The notes beneath the pieces were generated by a model. The model was not told where the DNA came from. It saw only the letters and a list, made by a program, of their open reading frames with translations, and made no database searches. Positions 45,657-55,095 of a stretch of DNA of 64,000 nucleotides are shown here, in pieces. How positions within the stretch are numbered: the first letter of the stretch is position 1; every line of letters begins with the position of its first letter. Location: positions 124,001 through 188,000 of the forward strand of contig CANMWQ010000002.1 of the NCBI GenBank assembly GCA_947501685.1, written 5' to 3'. The translations under genes were made by a program, and so were the position numbers. Origin of the DNA: an uncultured Litoreibacter sp. (lineage in GTDB: Bacteria > Pseudomonadota > Alphaproteobacteria > Rhodobacterales > Rhodobacteraceae).

Positions 45657-46109
45657 CTATTCGAGGATACTGTCGAGATTTTCCATCATGCTGACCAGTA
45701 TCGCGGCGCCGCAGATCAGAATGGCGAGCCAAAACACGAATAGGAACATGAAAGACGAGATGCCAAATCCAATGGCCAGATAGGGCAGGCGGTGCGGCTC
45801 TTTTCGGTACAGGGCCATACCACCGGCGATAATCGCGGCACCCGCCACGCAAAGCGCTGCAATGGTGATGATCTGGCTGTAATCCTGCGCAGGCGGCTCA
45901 GGCGCGGGGGCAGGCTCACCTGCCAAAACACGCGCCGCAGATTGCTTAATCTCAGCAGCCATTTCACCGATCATTGTGCCGGTGCTTTGTTCCGCAGGCT
46001 CAAAAACCGCAGACATCTGAGCGAAAATAACCAAGAGGCTGACAACGCCAAGAATGAAGCCAATCAGCCCGAAATTTGCGTCTCTCTGGTCAACCGAATA
46101 ATCCGTCAT
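45657..46109 (-). CDS. Unknown membrane protein, three predicted membrane segments
   Basis: No family recognised; 150 residues. A hydrophilic N-terminus (MTDYSVDQRDAN) is followed by one membrane segment (about 12-35). An acidic/Ala-Pro-rich linker (AGEPAPAPEPPAQDY) comes next, then a segment at about 78-100 and a long hydrophobic region at about 109-142 that may cross once or twice. The linker probably faces one side as a flexible tether. It is convergent with dnaQ and lies downstream of secB's terminator on the same strand, so it has its own promoter or depends on readthrough. Coding seems real from its length and clean composition. Confidence 0.6.
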   Translation of the reverse strand: MTDYSVDQRDANFGLIGFILGVVSLLVIFAQMSAVFEPAEQSTGTMIGEMAAEIKQSAARVLAGEPAPAPEPPAQDYSQIITIAALCVAGAAIIAGGMALYRKEPHRLPYLAIGFGISSFMFLFVFWLAILICGAAILVSMMENLDSILE

Positions 46110-46183
46110 CTGCCCCGTCCTCTACAGCCTGCGCGCAGAATACCTCAGGCAAATGGCCGAATTGTGACGACCTGTCCGCCCAC

Positions 46184-46214
46184 AAAAAAGGGCCGCGCAA
46201 CATCTGCACGGCCC
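46184..46214 (-). terminator. Rho-independent terminator of secB
   Basis: On the minus strand a 10-bp stem (46190-46199 with 46205-46214, one wobble) with a 5-nt loop is followed by six Ts (46184-46189). It lies 31 bp after the secB stop. Confidence 0.9.
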
Positions 46215-46245
46215 TCGTAATGTGTCTTTCGTCGAACGGCCCGGT

Positions 46246-46743
46246 CTAGGCAGTTCCAACCGGGGTCGCTGCGTCCGCTTGCGCGCGACGCGCCAGCTCG
46301 TTGCGGTACAGCGCCAGGAAGTCGATGTTTTCCAAATTGAGCGGCGGGTAGCCCCCATCGCGGGTCACGTCCGACACGATACGGCGGATGAACGGGAACA
46401 GCATGCGCGGGCATTCGATCAACAGGAACGGGTGCAGCTGCTCTTCCGGGACATTCTCGATGGAGAAAACGCCGGTATATTCCAGCTCCATCAGGAAGAT
46501 GGCTTTCTCGCCATCCTTGGTTTTGGCCGAGACGTTCAGCTTGACGGTGACGTCATACTGGTTCTCCTGCGTGCGCTTCTTGGCGTCCAGATTGACCTGC
46601 ACCTGAATGTCCGGCGTTGGATCGCCTTCGCCAATGCCTTTTTGGGCGGCGATGTTCTCAAAGCTCATGTCTTTGATGAACTGGGCCAACACCTGCATTT
46701 TGGGTTGCACCGGCTGTGCGGCAGCGCCGTTTTCTTCGGCCAT
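46246..46743 (-). CDS. secB: Protein-export chaperone SecB
   Basis: Tetrameric chaperone that keeps preproteins unfolded for SecA, 165 residues. The core SFENIAAQKG, LDAKKRTQENQYDVTVKLNVSAKT, EYTGVFSIENVP and PFLLIECPRMLFPFIRRIVSDVTRDGGYPPL blocks are all family signatures. The gene has a clear terminator downstream. fxsA lies 62 bp upstream on the same strand. secB near dnaQ and the origin is a conserved alphaproteobacterial order. Confidence 0.96.
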   Translation of the reverse strand: MAEENGAAAQPVQPKMQVLAQFIKDMSFENIAAQKGIGEGDPTPDIQVQVNLDAKKRTQENQYDVTVKLNVSAKTKDGEKAIFLMELEYTGVFSIENVPEEQLHPFLLIECPRMLFPFIRRIVSDVTRDGGYPPLNLENIDFLALYRNELARRAQADAATPVGTA

Positions 46744-46805
46744 ATTCGTTTCTCCTAAAGCGTAAAAATCGGTTGCGACCCGTCTAGCAGGTCAATTCGC
46801 GGGCC

Positions 46806-47309
46806 TCAATGCCGCGTCCACCCTGAAGGCGGGCCGCCGGGCTTATGTGTGCCTTCATCCAGATCCTCAAACTCGCCATCGATAATGTCGCCCGGCCCAG
46901 CGGCCTGCGGATGTGGCGGCTGACGTGATGTCGGGTGGCCGTCGATATCGACAAAGCTCTGCACTTTGATCTTCGAGCGGATCCATTTGAACAAGGCCAG
47001 CCGCACCGGAGGCACCAGCAGCGCAAACCCAACCCCGTCCGTGAAAAACCCCGGCGTCAAAAGCAAAAGCCCTGAGGCAAGGATCATAGCCCCATGCGCC
47101 AACGCCTCCGTCGGGTCGCGCAGCTCGTTCAGGTTCGTTTTGATCTGCCCCATCGCGGCCAAACCCTGCGCCCGCACCAAAACGGTTCCCAAAAGGGCGG
47201 TCAGAATCACGATGCCCAGCGTTGGCCACAGGCCCAGCCAGCCGCCCACTTGGATGAACAAGGCGATCTCAATAATTGGGATCGTGACGAACAGCAAAAA
47301 CAGCCACAT
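46806..47309 (-). CDS. fxsA: FxsA family membrane protein
   Basis: Small inner-membrane protein named for suppressing F exclusion of phage T7 when overproduced; its normal role is not known. From the ATG at 47309 it has 167 residues. The start MWLFLLFVTIPIIEIALFIQVGGWLGLW and TLLGTVLVRAQGL carry the family pattern, with three to four hydrophobic segments before residue 110. A polar C-terminus follows. The longer frame to 47384 starts in a non-conserved stretch. It diverges from the Tim44-like gene. Confidence 0.88.
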   Translation of the reverse strand: MWLFLLFVTIPIIEIALFIQVGGWLGLWPTLGIVILTALLGTVLVRAQGLAAMGQIKTNLNELRDPTEALAHGAMILASGLLLLTPGFFTDGVGFALLVPPVRLALFKWIRSKIKVQSFVDIDGHPTSRQPPHPQAAGPGDIIDGEFEDLDEGTHKPGGPPSGWTRH

Positions 47310-47416
47310 AGGCCAGACTCCGGTTTTGTTGCGCTCAGGTGGACTTGTGCCCCCCTTGCACCTACATAAGGGCCTGACACACACTTTTCCATTCCGCCCC
47401 CCCCTCAGAGGACGAC

Positions 47417-48085
47417 ATGAGCAACGATATGATCCAACTTTTGGTCTTAGCAGGCATCGCGGTCTTTTTGATCCTGCGCCTCAAAAACGTCCTTGGCACC
47501 CGCGACGGCTTCGAGAAGCCACCTTTGCCGATGCCCGGACAGAATGACGATGCAGACAGCGTCCGCCGTGATTTCGAGGTGATCGAAGGCGGTCCCGACC
47601 GCGACATCACCGATAACGTCGCCGAAGACAGCGACGCCGCCGACGCGCTGGCGCGGATGAAAACCGTGGAGCCCTCCTTTGGGGTTAGCGACTTTCTGGG
47701 CGGCGCCAAACAGGCCTATGAGATGATCCTGATGTCATTCGAAAGCGGCGATCTCGACGAGGTTGTCCCCTTCCTATCGCCCGACGTCTACGAGACCTTT
47801 CAGGAGGTCATCGACCTGCGCAAGAAAGAGGGCCTGACCGTCGACGCAAATTTCGTGGGCGTGCGGGAAACCAGCCTTGTGGACGCTGAGTTTGACGACG
47901 ACTCCAACCTCGCGGAGCTGACACTGCGCTTCGTGGGCGAGCTGACCTACGCCGTGCGCGACGAGGCGGGCGCCATCGTGGACGGCAACCCCAACGAGGT
48001 GAAACGCCAGAAAGACATCTGGACATTCGAACGCGTCATGGGCGCCGACAACCCGAACTGGCAACTTGTCGCAACAGGCGAATAG
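47417..48085 (+). CDS. Tim44/TimA domain protein
   Basis: Inner-membrane-anchored protein, 222 residues. An N-terminal membrane helix (IQLLVLAGIAVFLILRL) precedes an acidic region and then a Tim44-like domain (about 80-222: FLGGAKQAYEMILMSFESGDLD, SPDVYETFQEVIDLRKKEG, KRQKDIWTFERVMG). It is the bacterial relative of the mitochondrial import subunit Tim44. In alphaproteobacteria it is placed next to secB and mltA as here. GAGGA lies before the start, and mltA follows after 8 bp. Confidence 0.9.
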   Translation: MSNDMIQLLVLAGIAVFLILRLKNVLGTRDGFEKPPLPMPGQNDDADSVRRDFEVIEGGPDRDITDNVAEDSDAADALARMKTVEPSFGVSDFLGGAKQAYEMILMSFESGDLDEVVPFLSPDVYETFQEVIDLRKKEGLTVDANFVGVRETSLVDAEFDDDSNLAELTLRFVGELTYAVRDEAGAIVDGNPNEVKRQKDIWTFERVMGADNPNWQLVATGE

Positions 48086-48093
48086 GGGCCGGG

Positions 48094-49134
48094 ATGCGCA
48101 GGCATCTCACATGGGTCGCGACGCTGGCCTTGGGGGCGCTCTTTATGAGCGCTGATCAAAGCACCGCCGCGACCCAATACCAGATCCTCGGCTTTGAGGA
48201 TCTCGACGGCTGGGCGGATGACGACCATCAGGCAGCCCTCGACGTCTTCCTCGAAACCTGCCCCGACATTGACGACCCGGAATGGGCCTCCCTTTGCGCC
48301 TTGGCCACCAGCCAACCCAACGCCCGCACCTACTTCGAGCTGTTCTTCCGCCCCGTCCTGATCAACGGCGACGCGCCCGCGCTCTTCACGGGCTATTACG
48401 AGCCCGAGCTGAAAGGCTCCCGCTATCGCGGCGGCCCCTACCAGCATCCGCTCTATCGCCTGCCGCCCGAAATTGAGCCCGGCACCCCGTGGCACTCCCG
48501 CGAAACCATCGAGAACGAAGGCGTTCTGAACGGGCGCGGTCTTGAGATTGCTTATGTGAACGACCCGGTCGACGTGTTCTTCCTGCAAGTCCAGGGCTCA
48601 GGCCGCGTGGCGCTTGAAGAAGGCGGGGCCATCCGCGTGGGCTACGCCGGAAAGAACGGCCGCGACTACCGCTCCATCGGGCAGGAACTTGTCCGGCGTG
48701 GTGTCTACCAGCCGCATCAGGTCTCGGCCCAAGTCATAAAAAACTGGGTCCGCTCCAACCCCATCGATGGCCGCGCGCTTCTGCATCACAACCCGTCTTA
48801 CGTCTTCTTCCGCGAAGTCTCTGAGGTGCCGCAGCACAAAGGCCCGCTCGGTGCGATGAACCGCTCAATCACGCCGATGCGCTCCATCGCCGTGGACCCG
48901 ACCTTCACCAAACTCGGTGCCCCCGTCTGGATCGAGAAAGGGGGCAAGGAGCCTCTCAACCGTCTGATGATCGCGCAAGACACCGGCTCCGCCATCAAGG
49001 GCGCGCAGCGGGCGGATGTCTATTTCGGCACCGGGTCGCAGGCTGGACGCAAGGCGGGCACAATCAAGGATCCGGGCCGTTTGGTTGTGCTGATGCCGAT
49101 CCAAACCGCCTATGATCTGGCCCCGGACAGCTGA
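48094..49134 (+). CDS. mltA: Membrane-bound lytic murein transglycosylase A
   Basis: Cleaves peptidoglycan glycan strands, 346 residues. A signal peptide is visible (MRRHLTWVATLALGALFMS); the lipobox Cys of E. coli MltA is not obvious. The MltA barrel has TGYYEPELKGS and QVQGSGRVALEEGG. The 3D domain has the catalytic Asp in IAQDTGSAIKGAQRADVYFG. It follows the Tim44-like gene by 8 bp, and the Smr gene follows after 3 bp. Confidence 0.93.
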   Translation: MRRHLTWVATLALGALFMSADQSTAATQYQILGFEDLDGWADDDHQAALDVFLETCPDIDDPEWASLCALATSQPNARTYFELFFRPVLINGDAPALFTGYYEPELKGSRYRGGPYQHPLYRLPPEIEPGTPWHSRETIENEGVLNGRGLEIAYVNDPVDVFFLQVQGSGRVALEEGGAIRVGYAGKNGRDYRSIGQELVRRGVYQPHQVSAQVIKNWVRSNPIDGRALLHHNPSYVFFREVSEVPQHKGPLGAMNRSITPMRSIAVDPTFTKLGAPVWIEKGGKEPLNRLMIAQDTGSAIKGAQRADVYFGTGSQAGRKAGTIKDPGRLVVLMPIQTAYDLAPDS

Positions 49135-49137
49135 AAC

Positions 49138-49707
49138 ATGTCCCGCCGCAAGCCCCGCAGCCTCAGCCCGGAGGAGAAAACCCTCTGGTCCAAAGTCACC
49201 CAGACCGCCGAGCCGCATAAAACGCCGCAGGCGCTCTTCACCGACGCACCGATTCTGACGCCGACCAAGCAGACACCCAAACCTGCGCCTATCGCACCGT
49301 TTAAAATCGGCCAAAAGGCGCGCCCCGCACAAACCGCCATGCCTGTGCCCACTGCGCCCGTCGCGATGGACAAACGCGCCTTCACCAAGATGAAGCGCGG
49401 CAAGATGAGCCCCGACGCCAAGATCGACCTGCACGGCATGACGCAGGAAGAGGCGCACCCGGCCCTGATCAACACGCTCCTGAACGCCCATGCCGCAGGC
49501 AAACGGCTGGTTCTCGTGGTCACCGGAAAAGGCAAAAAGCGCGACGACGGCGGCCCCATCCCCGTGCGCACCGGCATTCTGAAACACGCTGTGCCTCAGT
49601 GGCTCAAACAAGCCCCGCTGAAACAGATCGTGCTGCAAACCAACCAAGCCAACCAAAGCCACGGTGGCTCAGGGGCACTCTATGTGTATTTGAGGCGACA
49701 GCGTTAG
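49138..49707 (+). CDS. Smr domain protein (MutS2-type nuclease domain)
   Basis: Stand-alone Smr protein, 189 residues. About the first 90 residues are basic, Pro/Ala-rich and probably flexible. The Smr domain follows: KIDLHGMTQEEAHPAL (the D-x-H motif) then LVVTGKGKKRDDGGPIPVR (the G-K-G loop). Stand-alone Smr proteins cleave nucleic acids or act in ribosome rescue in other bacteria; the exact role is not fixed. The 3-bp spacing after mltA indicates one operon. It overlaps the convergent gene by 4 bp. Confidence 0.9.
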   Translation: MSRRKPRSLSPEEKTLWSKVTQTAEPHKTPQALFTDAPILTPTKQTPKPAPIAPFKIGQKARPAQTAMPVPTAPVAMDKRAFTKMKRGKMSPDAKIDLHGMTQEEAHPALINTLLNAHAAGKRLVLVVTGKGKKRDDGGPIPVRTGILKHAVPQWLKQAPLKQIVLQTNQANQSHGGSGALYVYLRRQR

Positions 49708-50135
49708 GCTTGGTTACTGTCCGGGCTATCGGGTCGGTCCGACGTATCAAGGGTTTCAACCTCGTCCTCACTGAGCACTTCGACGGTATCGGCCTCGCTT
49801 AACACGTGCTCTTTGATCTCGCGCAGAATGTCAGATGATGTTTTCGCAGCACTCTTGAGTGGCGCGGATGGAGCCGTTGCAGCCAGTGCGACCCGAACCC
49901 CCACGGAGCGCGCGCTGACCCCTTGAATGGCGGCGTTTGAAAGCCCCATGTTTCGGGCGACCCCTACAAATTTGGAAGCGGAGCCGGACTTGGCGTAAAT
50001 GCCAGCCCAAAGCGCCTTAGAGGTCGACGCCGAAGCCGTTGCCGCAACACTGCGCGTCGGCATCGCGGGCAGGAACGGTGTGACCGCAGCAGCACTGATA
50101 AGTTGAAGAAACCCTCGACGGTGAAAACCTGGCAT
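49704..50135 (-). CDS. Unknown exported protein with Tat-like signal
   Basis: Function unknown, 143 residues. The start at 50135 is set by GAGGG on the minus strand; the longer frame begins with a TTG. The N-terminus has a twin-arginine-like start (HRRGFLQLISAAAV) and a probable cleavage after RSVAA. About residues 30-100 are Ala/Ser-rich and basic with helix-like patterning; the last 40 residues are acidic (EVLSEDEVETLD). It sits between the Smr gene (overlap 4 bp) and the MFS gene. No cofactor motif is seen, which is unusual for a Tat substrate. Confidence 0.55.
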   Translation of the reverse strand: MPGFHRRGFLQLISAAAVTPFLPAMPTRSVAATASASTSKALWAGIYAKSGSASKFVGVARNMGLSNAAIQGVSARSVGVRVALAATAPSAPLKSAAKTSSDILREIKEHVLSEADTVEVLSEDEVETLDTSDRPDSPDSNQA

Positions 50136-50225
50136 ACTGACCCTCATAAGTTGCAAACGACCAAGAGGCAGCCATCTGTCTGCACTTCCATATAGTATGC
50201 AAATGCCCGATTTTAAGTGGTTTTG

Positions 50226-51452
50226 TTAAAGCGGCGGTTGCGATAACCCCCGCTCCGCGCGTCTAATCCCCACAAATGCCAGCCCCGCCGCCAGCACGTA
50301 ATACACCGCGACCCATGCCATTTGGTCGGAAAAGTTCAGCCCTCGGTCGATGATCCATCCGGTCAGGCCCGGTCCGATGGCGGAGCCCAGAACCATCAAT
50401 GCTGTTGCCATTGCCTTGATCGCCCCAAGGTGGCGGGTGCCGAAATACTCCGCCCAGAATGCGGACGGTGCGGTGGCGTTGATGCCGCTGGAGATGCCGA
50501 ACAACATGATCCCAATCGCGGCCCCGACCAGCGACCCGGTGACAGAGAAGACGAAGAACCCCAGCGCCACTGGGATCAGCAAAACGGGCAGCAGCCGCCC
50601 TGCACCCAGCCGGTCAATCGCGAACCCCGCGACCACGGACACGACTGTTGCGGTTACCGTGTAGATCGGGAACAGGCTGACCATTTGCAGATGTGACCAG
50701 CCTTTGACCTCGGCCAAATGAACCTGATGAAAGAAGAACGCGGTTCCAAAGCTGGAGGGTCCAACGAGCAGAGGCACCAGCATCCAGAAGAGCCAGTGTT
50801 TGAACACCTCCGCCCGCGTCCAGTGTTTGCCGCCCATACCCACGGCCTGATTTTCCTCGGCCACCGCCTGCGGGGTGCGCTCGGCTTTCAGCAGCACCAG
50901 CATGATGGGCAAAAGGGCTAAGACCACAACGGCAGAAATGCCCCAGGACCAGCGCCAGCCGATGACCCCCAAGGCGAGCACGAAAAGGATCGGCAGCAAG
51001 GCCTCCCCGATGAGAAACCCGAACGACGCCAAGGCCAGCGCCCGGCCCCGCGCCGCCACATACCAACGTGCCATCGAGACGGAGGCCAGATGCGACGCCA
51101 TCCCTTGCCCCGTCAGCCTGAGCGCAAAGATCGCCAGCGGCAGCAGCCACACCGAATTGTTGAGCGCCATGAACAGGCAGGCGGCGACCATCCCGCCCAA
51201 CACGATGCCCCCCAAACGGCGGACCCGGAAGATATCGGTCAAGGCACCTGCCCAGATCATCACCACCGCGCTGGCGATGGTCCCGAGCATATAGATGCCG
51301 CCCCACGCCCCGTGGCTGAGGTCGAACTCCGCCATGATCTCCCCCGCAAAGATGGAGATGAAGAAGGTCTGCCCAAAGCAAGACGCGAAGGTCAAAAGGA
51401 ATCCTGCCGAAAGGAATTTCAAATTGTCGCGGATGAATTGGAGCGTGCCCAT
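50226..51452 (-). CDS. MFS transporter, oxalate/formate antiporter-like
   Basis: Twelve-helix major facilitator carrier, 408 residues, with no clear substrate. The N-terminal half contains FLLTFASCFGQTFFIS, and the loop 2-3 motif is AGALTDIFRVRRLGG. The second half has VAGFAIDRLGAGRLLP, the matching loop motif. The overall pattern of MFS_1 carriers with anion substrates is plausible, but the call is only to the superfamily. It follows hslU by 115 bp on the same strand. Confidence 0.8.
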   Translation of the reverse strand: MGTLQFIRDNLKFLSAGFLLTFASCFGQTFFISIFAGEIMAEFDLSHGAWGGIYMLGTIASAVVMIWAGALTDIFRVRRLGGIVLGGMVAACLFMALNNSVWLLPLAIFALRLTGQGMASHLASVSMARWYVAARGRALALASFGFLIGEALLPILFVLALGVIGWRWSWGISAVVVLALLPIMLVLLKAERTPQAVAEENQAVGMGGKHWTRAEVFKHWLFWMLVPLLVGPSSFGTAFFFHQVHLAEVKGWSHLQMVSLFPIYTVTATVVSVVAGFAIDRLGAGRLLPVLLIPVALGFFVFSVTGSLVGAAIGIMLFGISSGINATAPSAFWAEYFGTRHLGAIKAMATALMVLGSAIGPGLTGWIIDRGLNFSDQMAWVAVYYVLAAGLAFVGIRRAERGLSQPPL

Positions 51453-51567
51453 ACCCCTGCTATATCGCAGGCCGCAGGGGCCGCATAGCGGGGGTTAACA
51501 GCGGGTAAAGAAAAATGAGGAAGCTATTTGGTTTCAAAGGCTTACCTCAATCTGGCGCATGCGTCGC

Positions 51568-52881
51568 CTAAAGGACGTAGCGGCTCAGATCTGAGGACCG
51601 GCTCAGCTCGCCAAGGTTCTTTTCAACGAAATCAGCGTCGACAACGACCTCTTCCCCAGCCCGGTCAGGCGCGTTGAAGCTGAGCTCCTCAAAGACCCGC
51701 TCGATCACCGTGTAGAGCCTGCGCGCGCCGATATTTTCCACCGATTGGTTCACATCCGCCGCGATCTTCGCCAGCGCCTTGATCCCATCCTCAGTGAAGG
51801 AGACCGCAACCTCCTCCGTCTTCATCAGCGCGGTATATTGCAGCGTCAAAGCATTGTCCGTCTCCGTCAGGATCCGCACGAAATCTTCTTCCGTTAGCGC
51901 CCGCAGCTCCACCCGAATGGGCAGCCGCCCCTGAAGCTCCGGCAGCAGATCAGACGGCTTGGCGATATGAAATGCACCGGATGCAATGAACAACACATGA
52001 TCCGTCTTCACCGGCCCATGTTTGGTGGAGACGGTCGTCCCCTCGATCAAAGGCAGCAAGTCTCGCTGCACCCCCTCGCGGGAGACATCACCGCCCCGCG
52101 CATCAGACCGCGCGCAGACCTTGTCGATCTCATCAAGGAAAACGATCCCGTTCTGCTCCACCGCTTCAATCGCGGCCAACTTCACGGTTTCATCATCCAG
52201 CAGCTTATCGGCCTCATCTGCGATCAGCAGGTCGTAGCTTTGCTTAACGGTGGTCGTCACAGCCTTGGTACGCCCGCCCATCTTGCCGAAAAGCTCGCCC
52301 AAATTCATCATCCCGCCGCCGCCCATATTGGGCTGGCCGGGGATTTCCATGGCCCCGAAAGGGTTCGACGTGTCGGCAATCTGCAATGTGATCTCTTTGT
52401 CATCGAGCAACCCATCCCGCAGCTTCTTGCGAAACATCTCACGAGTCTGTTCGCGGGCACCTTCACCGGCCAACGCCTCGATCACCCGTTTCTCAGCGGC
52501 TTCATGCGCAGAGGCCTTCACGTCGTCGCGCATATGCTCGCGCGTCATGACAATCGCGGCGTCCACGAGGTCACGGATGATCTGCTCCACATCGCGGCCG
52601 ACATAGCCGACCTCAGTGAACTTGGTGGCCTCCACTTTCAGGAATGGCGCGCGGGCGAGCTTGGCCAGACGACGCGAGATCTCTGTTTTGCCAACGCCGG
52701 TGGGCCCGATCATTAGGATGTTCTTCGGATAGACCTCGTCGCGTAAATCCTCGCCCAGCTGCTTGCGCCGCCACCGGTTGCGCAGCGCCACGGCCACGGC
52801 GCGCTTGGCATCTTTCTGGCCGATGATGAACCGGTCCAGCTCGGAGACGATTTCACGGGGGGTCAGGTCTGTCACGATCAT
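51568..52881 (-). CDS. hslU: ATP-dependent protease ATPase subunit HslU
   Basis: AAA+ unfoldase ring of the HslUV protease, 437 residues from the ATG at 52881 ([20 protein letters not shown]). Walker A is [14 protein letters not shown]. The pore loop [15 protein letters not shown], Walker [15 protein letters not shown], and the C-terminal family block ISFTEDGIK-like/[19 protein letters not shown] are present. The terminal DLSRYVL docks into HslV. hslV lies 1.6 kb upstream with two other genes between, whereas the pair is usually adjacent. A possible heat-shock promoter precedes it. Confidence 0.96.
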   Translation of the reverse strand: MIVTDLTPREIVSELDRFIIGQKDAKRAVAVALRNRWRRKQLGEDLRDEVYPKNILMIGPTGVGKTEISRRLAKLARAPFLKVEATKFTEVGYVGRDVEQIIRDLVDAAIVMTREHMRDDVKASAHEAAEKRVIEALAGEGAREQTREMFRKKLRDGLLDDKEITLQIADTSNPFGAMEIPGQPNMGGGGMMNLGELFGKMGGRTKAVTTTVKQSYDLLIADEADKLLDDETVKLAAIEAVEQNGIVFLDEIDKVCARSDARGGDVSREGVQRDLLPLIEGTTVSTKHGPVKTDHVLFIASGAFHIAKPSDLLPELQGRLPIRVELRALTEEDFVRILTETDNALTLQYTALMKTEEVAVSFTEDGIKALAKIAADVNQSVENIGARRLYTVIERVFEELSFNAPDRAGEEVVVDADFVEKNLGELSRSSDLSRYVL

Positions 52882-52911
52882 GGCCTTTTCTGTGCGATGT
52901 GGTTCGAACTT

Positions 52912-52935
52912 ATGGGTCACCGACAGAAAGACAAG
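52912..52935 (-). promoter_or_regulatory. Possible sigma-32 promoter of hslU
   Basis: On the minus strand CTTG (52932-52935), 15 bp, then CCCAT (52912-52916). It is nearer to the enterobacterial -10 CCCCAT than to the dnaK and hslV promoters here. It ends about 30 bp before the hslU ATG. Confidence 0.4.
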
Positions 52936-53052
52936 CCCGCCCGACACTCTACTGTCACGAGACATGACGTTTCCGTGCACTGGGCTAGGCGGATCACTTG
53001 AATTCGGACAATAGTGTACTCAGCTACATCAAAACCACGAAGGATCTTCATC

Positions 53053-53430
53053 ATGACCAATCGCCGCAGTTTCATCAAAGGGGCCATTGCCCTGTCCACC
53101 ATGGCGGTCGCACCGGCTGCTTTTGCAGGGGGCCACGGCCGCCTTGGCACCTTCAAAGGCACCAACAACCACGTCACCACCGGCTCGGTTGAGGTTCTCA
53201 AAGACAAAGTTGTCCTGCTGGATGACTTCACATTCGACGGCGCACCTGATCCCAAAGTTGCGTTCGGCAAGGACGGCTACGACTCGAAGACGCTGATGGG
53301 CTTGCTGAAGTCCAACACGGGCACGTCCACCTACGAAATCCCGGCGGGCATTAACCCCGACGACTATAACGAGGTTTGGATCTGGTGCGAGAAATTCAAC
53401 GTTTCTCTGGGCGTCGCCAAGCTTGGCTAA
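53053..53430 (+). CDS. DM13 domain protein, Tat-exported
   Basis: Small exported protein, 125 residues. The twin-arginine motif NRRSFIKGA with a hydrophobic stretch ending near FAGG suggests Tat export. The rest is one DM13 domain: GSVEVLKDKVVLLDDFTFDGAPDPKVAFG, ending in VWIWCEKFNVSLGVAKL with the conserved Cys. DM13 domains are thought to bind a cofactor and take part in electron transfer. GAAGGA (53039-53044) fixes the start at 53053. It diverges from hslU and is convergent with the DUF2157-like gene, overlapping by 3 bp. Confidence 0.85.
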   Translation: MTNRRSFIKGAIALSTMAVAPAAFAGGHGRLGTFKGTNNHVTTGSVEVLKDKVVLLDDFTFDGAPDPKVAFGKDGYDSKTLMGLLKSNTGTSTYEIPAGINPDDYNEVWIWCEKFNVSLGVAKLG

Positions 53431-54524
53431 TCTGAAACGGAGAGCCCTGCCGCATAAGGCGGCAGGCGGTCTTTGCCCGGAAAATCAGGCAGCGCGCTCA
53501 TAATCTTGGCGCGCGCCTGCGTCCAGAATGCTCCCAGCGTTGTGACAAACACCCCTAACACCAGCAGCGTGATGACAGGCGCCCAATCGGTGCCCGTATC
53601 CCGAACAGCTTGCGAAATCAGTAGCCCCATATAGATCAGCCCCGCCGTCAAAAAGCTGCGCCTGTCGATAACGACCGCAAGCAATGTGAAGACAGTGAGA
53701 ATGACAATCGCGAGGATCGTGCCCACGCCGCCCATCGTGTAATTCGACATCACCAACGTATTCACCAACGCCGGTGCCGCGAGAATATGCAGCCAGAACG
53801 CGGTGGAGGCGTATCGGCTGACCCGGTGCGGGTCCTTGGTGTCAAAATAAATGGCGCCGATGAAAGCCAGCACACCGAAGATCAACGTGCCAATGGCCAT
53901 ATAGGGGCTGTTCTGCAGGTCAAAATACCGGGTGACGCCAAACATATCGAGCACGGAGCGGCCCGTCGCAAAACCGGAAGGTATGGGCGGCTCCAAATAA
54001 TTCACGACCCCGGTCACGGCCATCAGAGCGAACAATCCGAAGACAAACATCGCGAATGGCAGCTTGAAAATCCGGTAATAAACCGCGACAGCAATCATTC
54101 CGGCCAATCCGACATAGAGTGGGCCGCTTACGGTGTCGGGCAGAAGCGCGTCCATCAGCGCAATCAGCCCGAGTGAGTACGCGATGCACAGCGCAATGGA
54201 AGGCAGCGACATGCGGCGTCTCTGTGTGAAATACAAAGCCAAAATAATGGACAGCGCCATCATCGCAGCCGGGATCAGTGCGAAGCCGCCAAAGATGGCT
54301 GCCAGCCCCAAAAGGCCAGAGATCAAGAGCCCCAACCCGACCGTCACGAATATCTCGGCGAAGCCTTTGAACAGCTCGAACGGTTCGTCATCGCCAACCA
54401 TGTTGGCGCGGTAGCCCATGCGCTGATCGGACAGCGTTTGAAGGGAGACCGCTTGCCCCTCGTCGATCACCCCTGATGCGACGGCGGCGCGCAGGTCGTC
54501 TCGGGTCACGCCATCAGCCATCAA
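53427..54524 (-). CDS. Multi-pass membrane protein, DUF2157-like
   Basis: Unknown function, 365 residues. An N-terminal soluble helix region (1-50, [23 protein letters not shown]) precedes about ten membrane segments from residue 53 to 345. The N-terminal pattern and length resemble DUF2157 proteins, an assignment I hold loosely. The gene starts 11 bp inside the hslV end, so it is co-transcribed and probably co-translated with hslV. It therefore sits under heat-shock control. It lies between the two protease subunit genes, and no partner is named by context beyond the DM13 gene. Confidence 0.65.
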   Translation of the reverse strand: MMADGVTRDDLRAAVASGVIDEGQAVSLQTLSDQRMGYRANMVGDDEPFELFKGFAEIFVTVGLGLLISGLLGLAAIFGGFALIPAAMMALSIILALYFTQRRRMSLPSIALCIAYSLGLIALMDALLPDTVSGPLYVGLAGMIAVAVYYRIFKLPFAMFVFGLFALMAVTGVVNYLEPPIPSGFATGRSVLDMFGVTRYFDLQNSPYMAIGTLIFGVLAFIGAIYFDTKDPHRVSRYASTAFWLHILAAPALVNTLVMSNYTMGGVGTILAIVILTVFTLLAVVIDRRSFLTAGLIYMGLLISQAVRDTGTDWAPVITLLVLGVFVTTLGAFWTQARAKIMSALPDFPGKDRLPPYAAGLSVSD

Positions 54525-55071
54525 TGGCTTCCACGGTCAGATTGCCATTGGTGTAGACGCAAATCTCCGCTGCAATCGCCATAGCGTCTCGCGCCACGGT
54601 TTCCGCGTCCTTCTTGCTGCCCATCAACCCACGTGCCGCGGCGAGAGCGTAATTCCCGCCCGACCCAATCGCGGCCACGTCATGTTCGGGCTCAAGCACG
54701 TCGCCCGCCCCGGTGATCACAAACAGATCCTTGCCGTCGGTCACAATTAGCATGGCTTCAAGGTTCTTGAGGTACTTGTCCATACGCCAGTCTTTCGCCA
54801 GCTCAACGGCGGCGCGAGCAAGCTGACCGGGCGTGGCTTCCAGCTTGGCCTCCAGCCGTTCCAGCAGGGTAAACGCATCCGCCGTCGAGCCCGCGAACCC
54901 GGCCACAACATCCATCCCGCCAGGGCTGAGCCTGCGCACTTTCCGGGCCGTGCCCTTGATCACGGTTTGGCCGAGGCTCACTTGCCCGTCGCCTGCAATG
55001 ACCACCTTGCCGCCCTTGCGCACCCCGATGATCGTGGTGCCATGCCAGCCGGGGAATTCTTCTTTGGTCAT
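54514..55071 (-). CDS. hslV: ATP-dependent protease peptidase subunit HslV
   Basis: Threonine-protease ring of the HslUV complex, 185 residues. The conserved core [24 protein letters not shown] aligns so that the catalytic Thr is residue 12, after an 11-residue propeptide ([11 protein letters not shown]); alphaproteobacterial homologues commonly have this extension. [14 protein letters not shown] and IGxGAGDV-like YTNGNLTVE follow. A strong sigma-32-type promoter lies 25 bp upstream. The downstream membrane gene overlaps it by 11 bp. Confidence 0.96.
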   Translation of the reverse strand: MTKEEFPGWHGTTIIGVRKGGKVVIAGDGQVSLGQTVIKGTARKVRRLSPGGMDVVAGFAGSTADAFTLLERLEAKLEATPGQLARAAVELAKDWRMDKYLKNLEAMLIVTDGKDLFVITGAGDVLEPEHDVAAIGSGGNYALAAARGLMGSKKDAETVARDAMAIAAEICVYTNGNLTVEAIDG

Positions 55072-55095
55072 TGCGGCTCTCCTTCTTGGTTGGAT

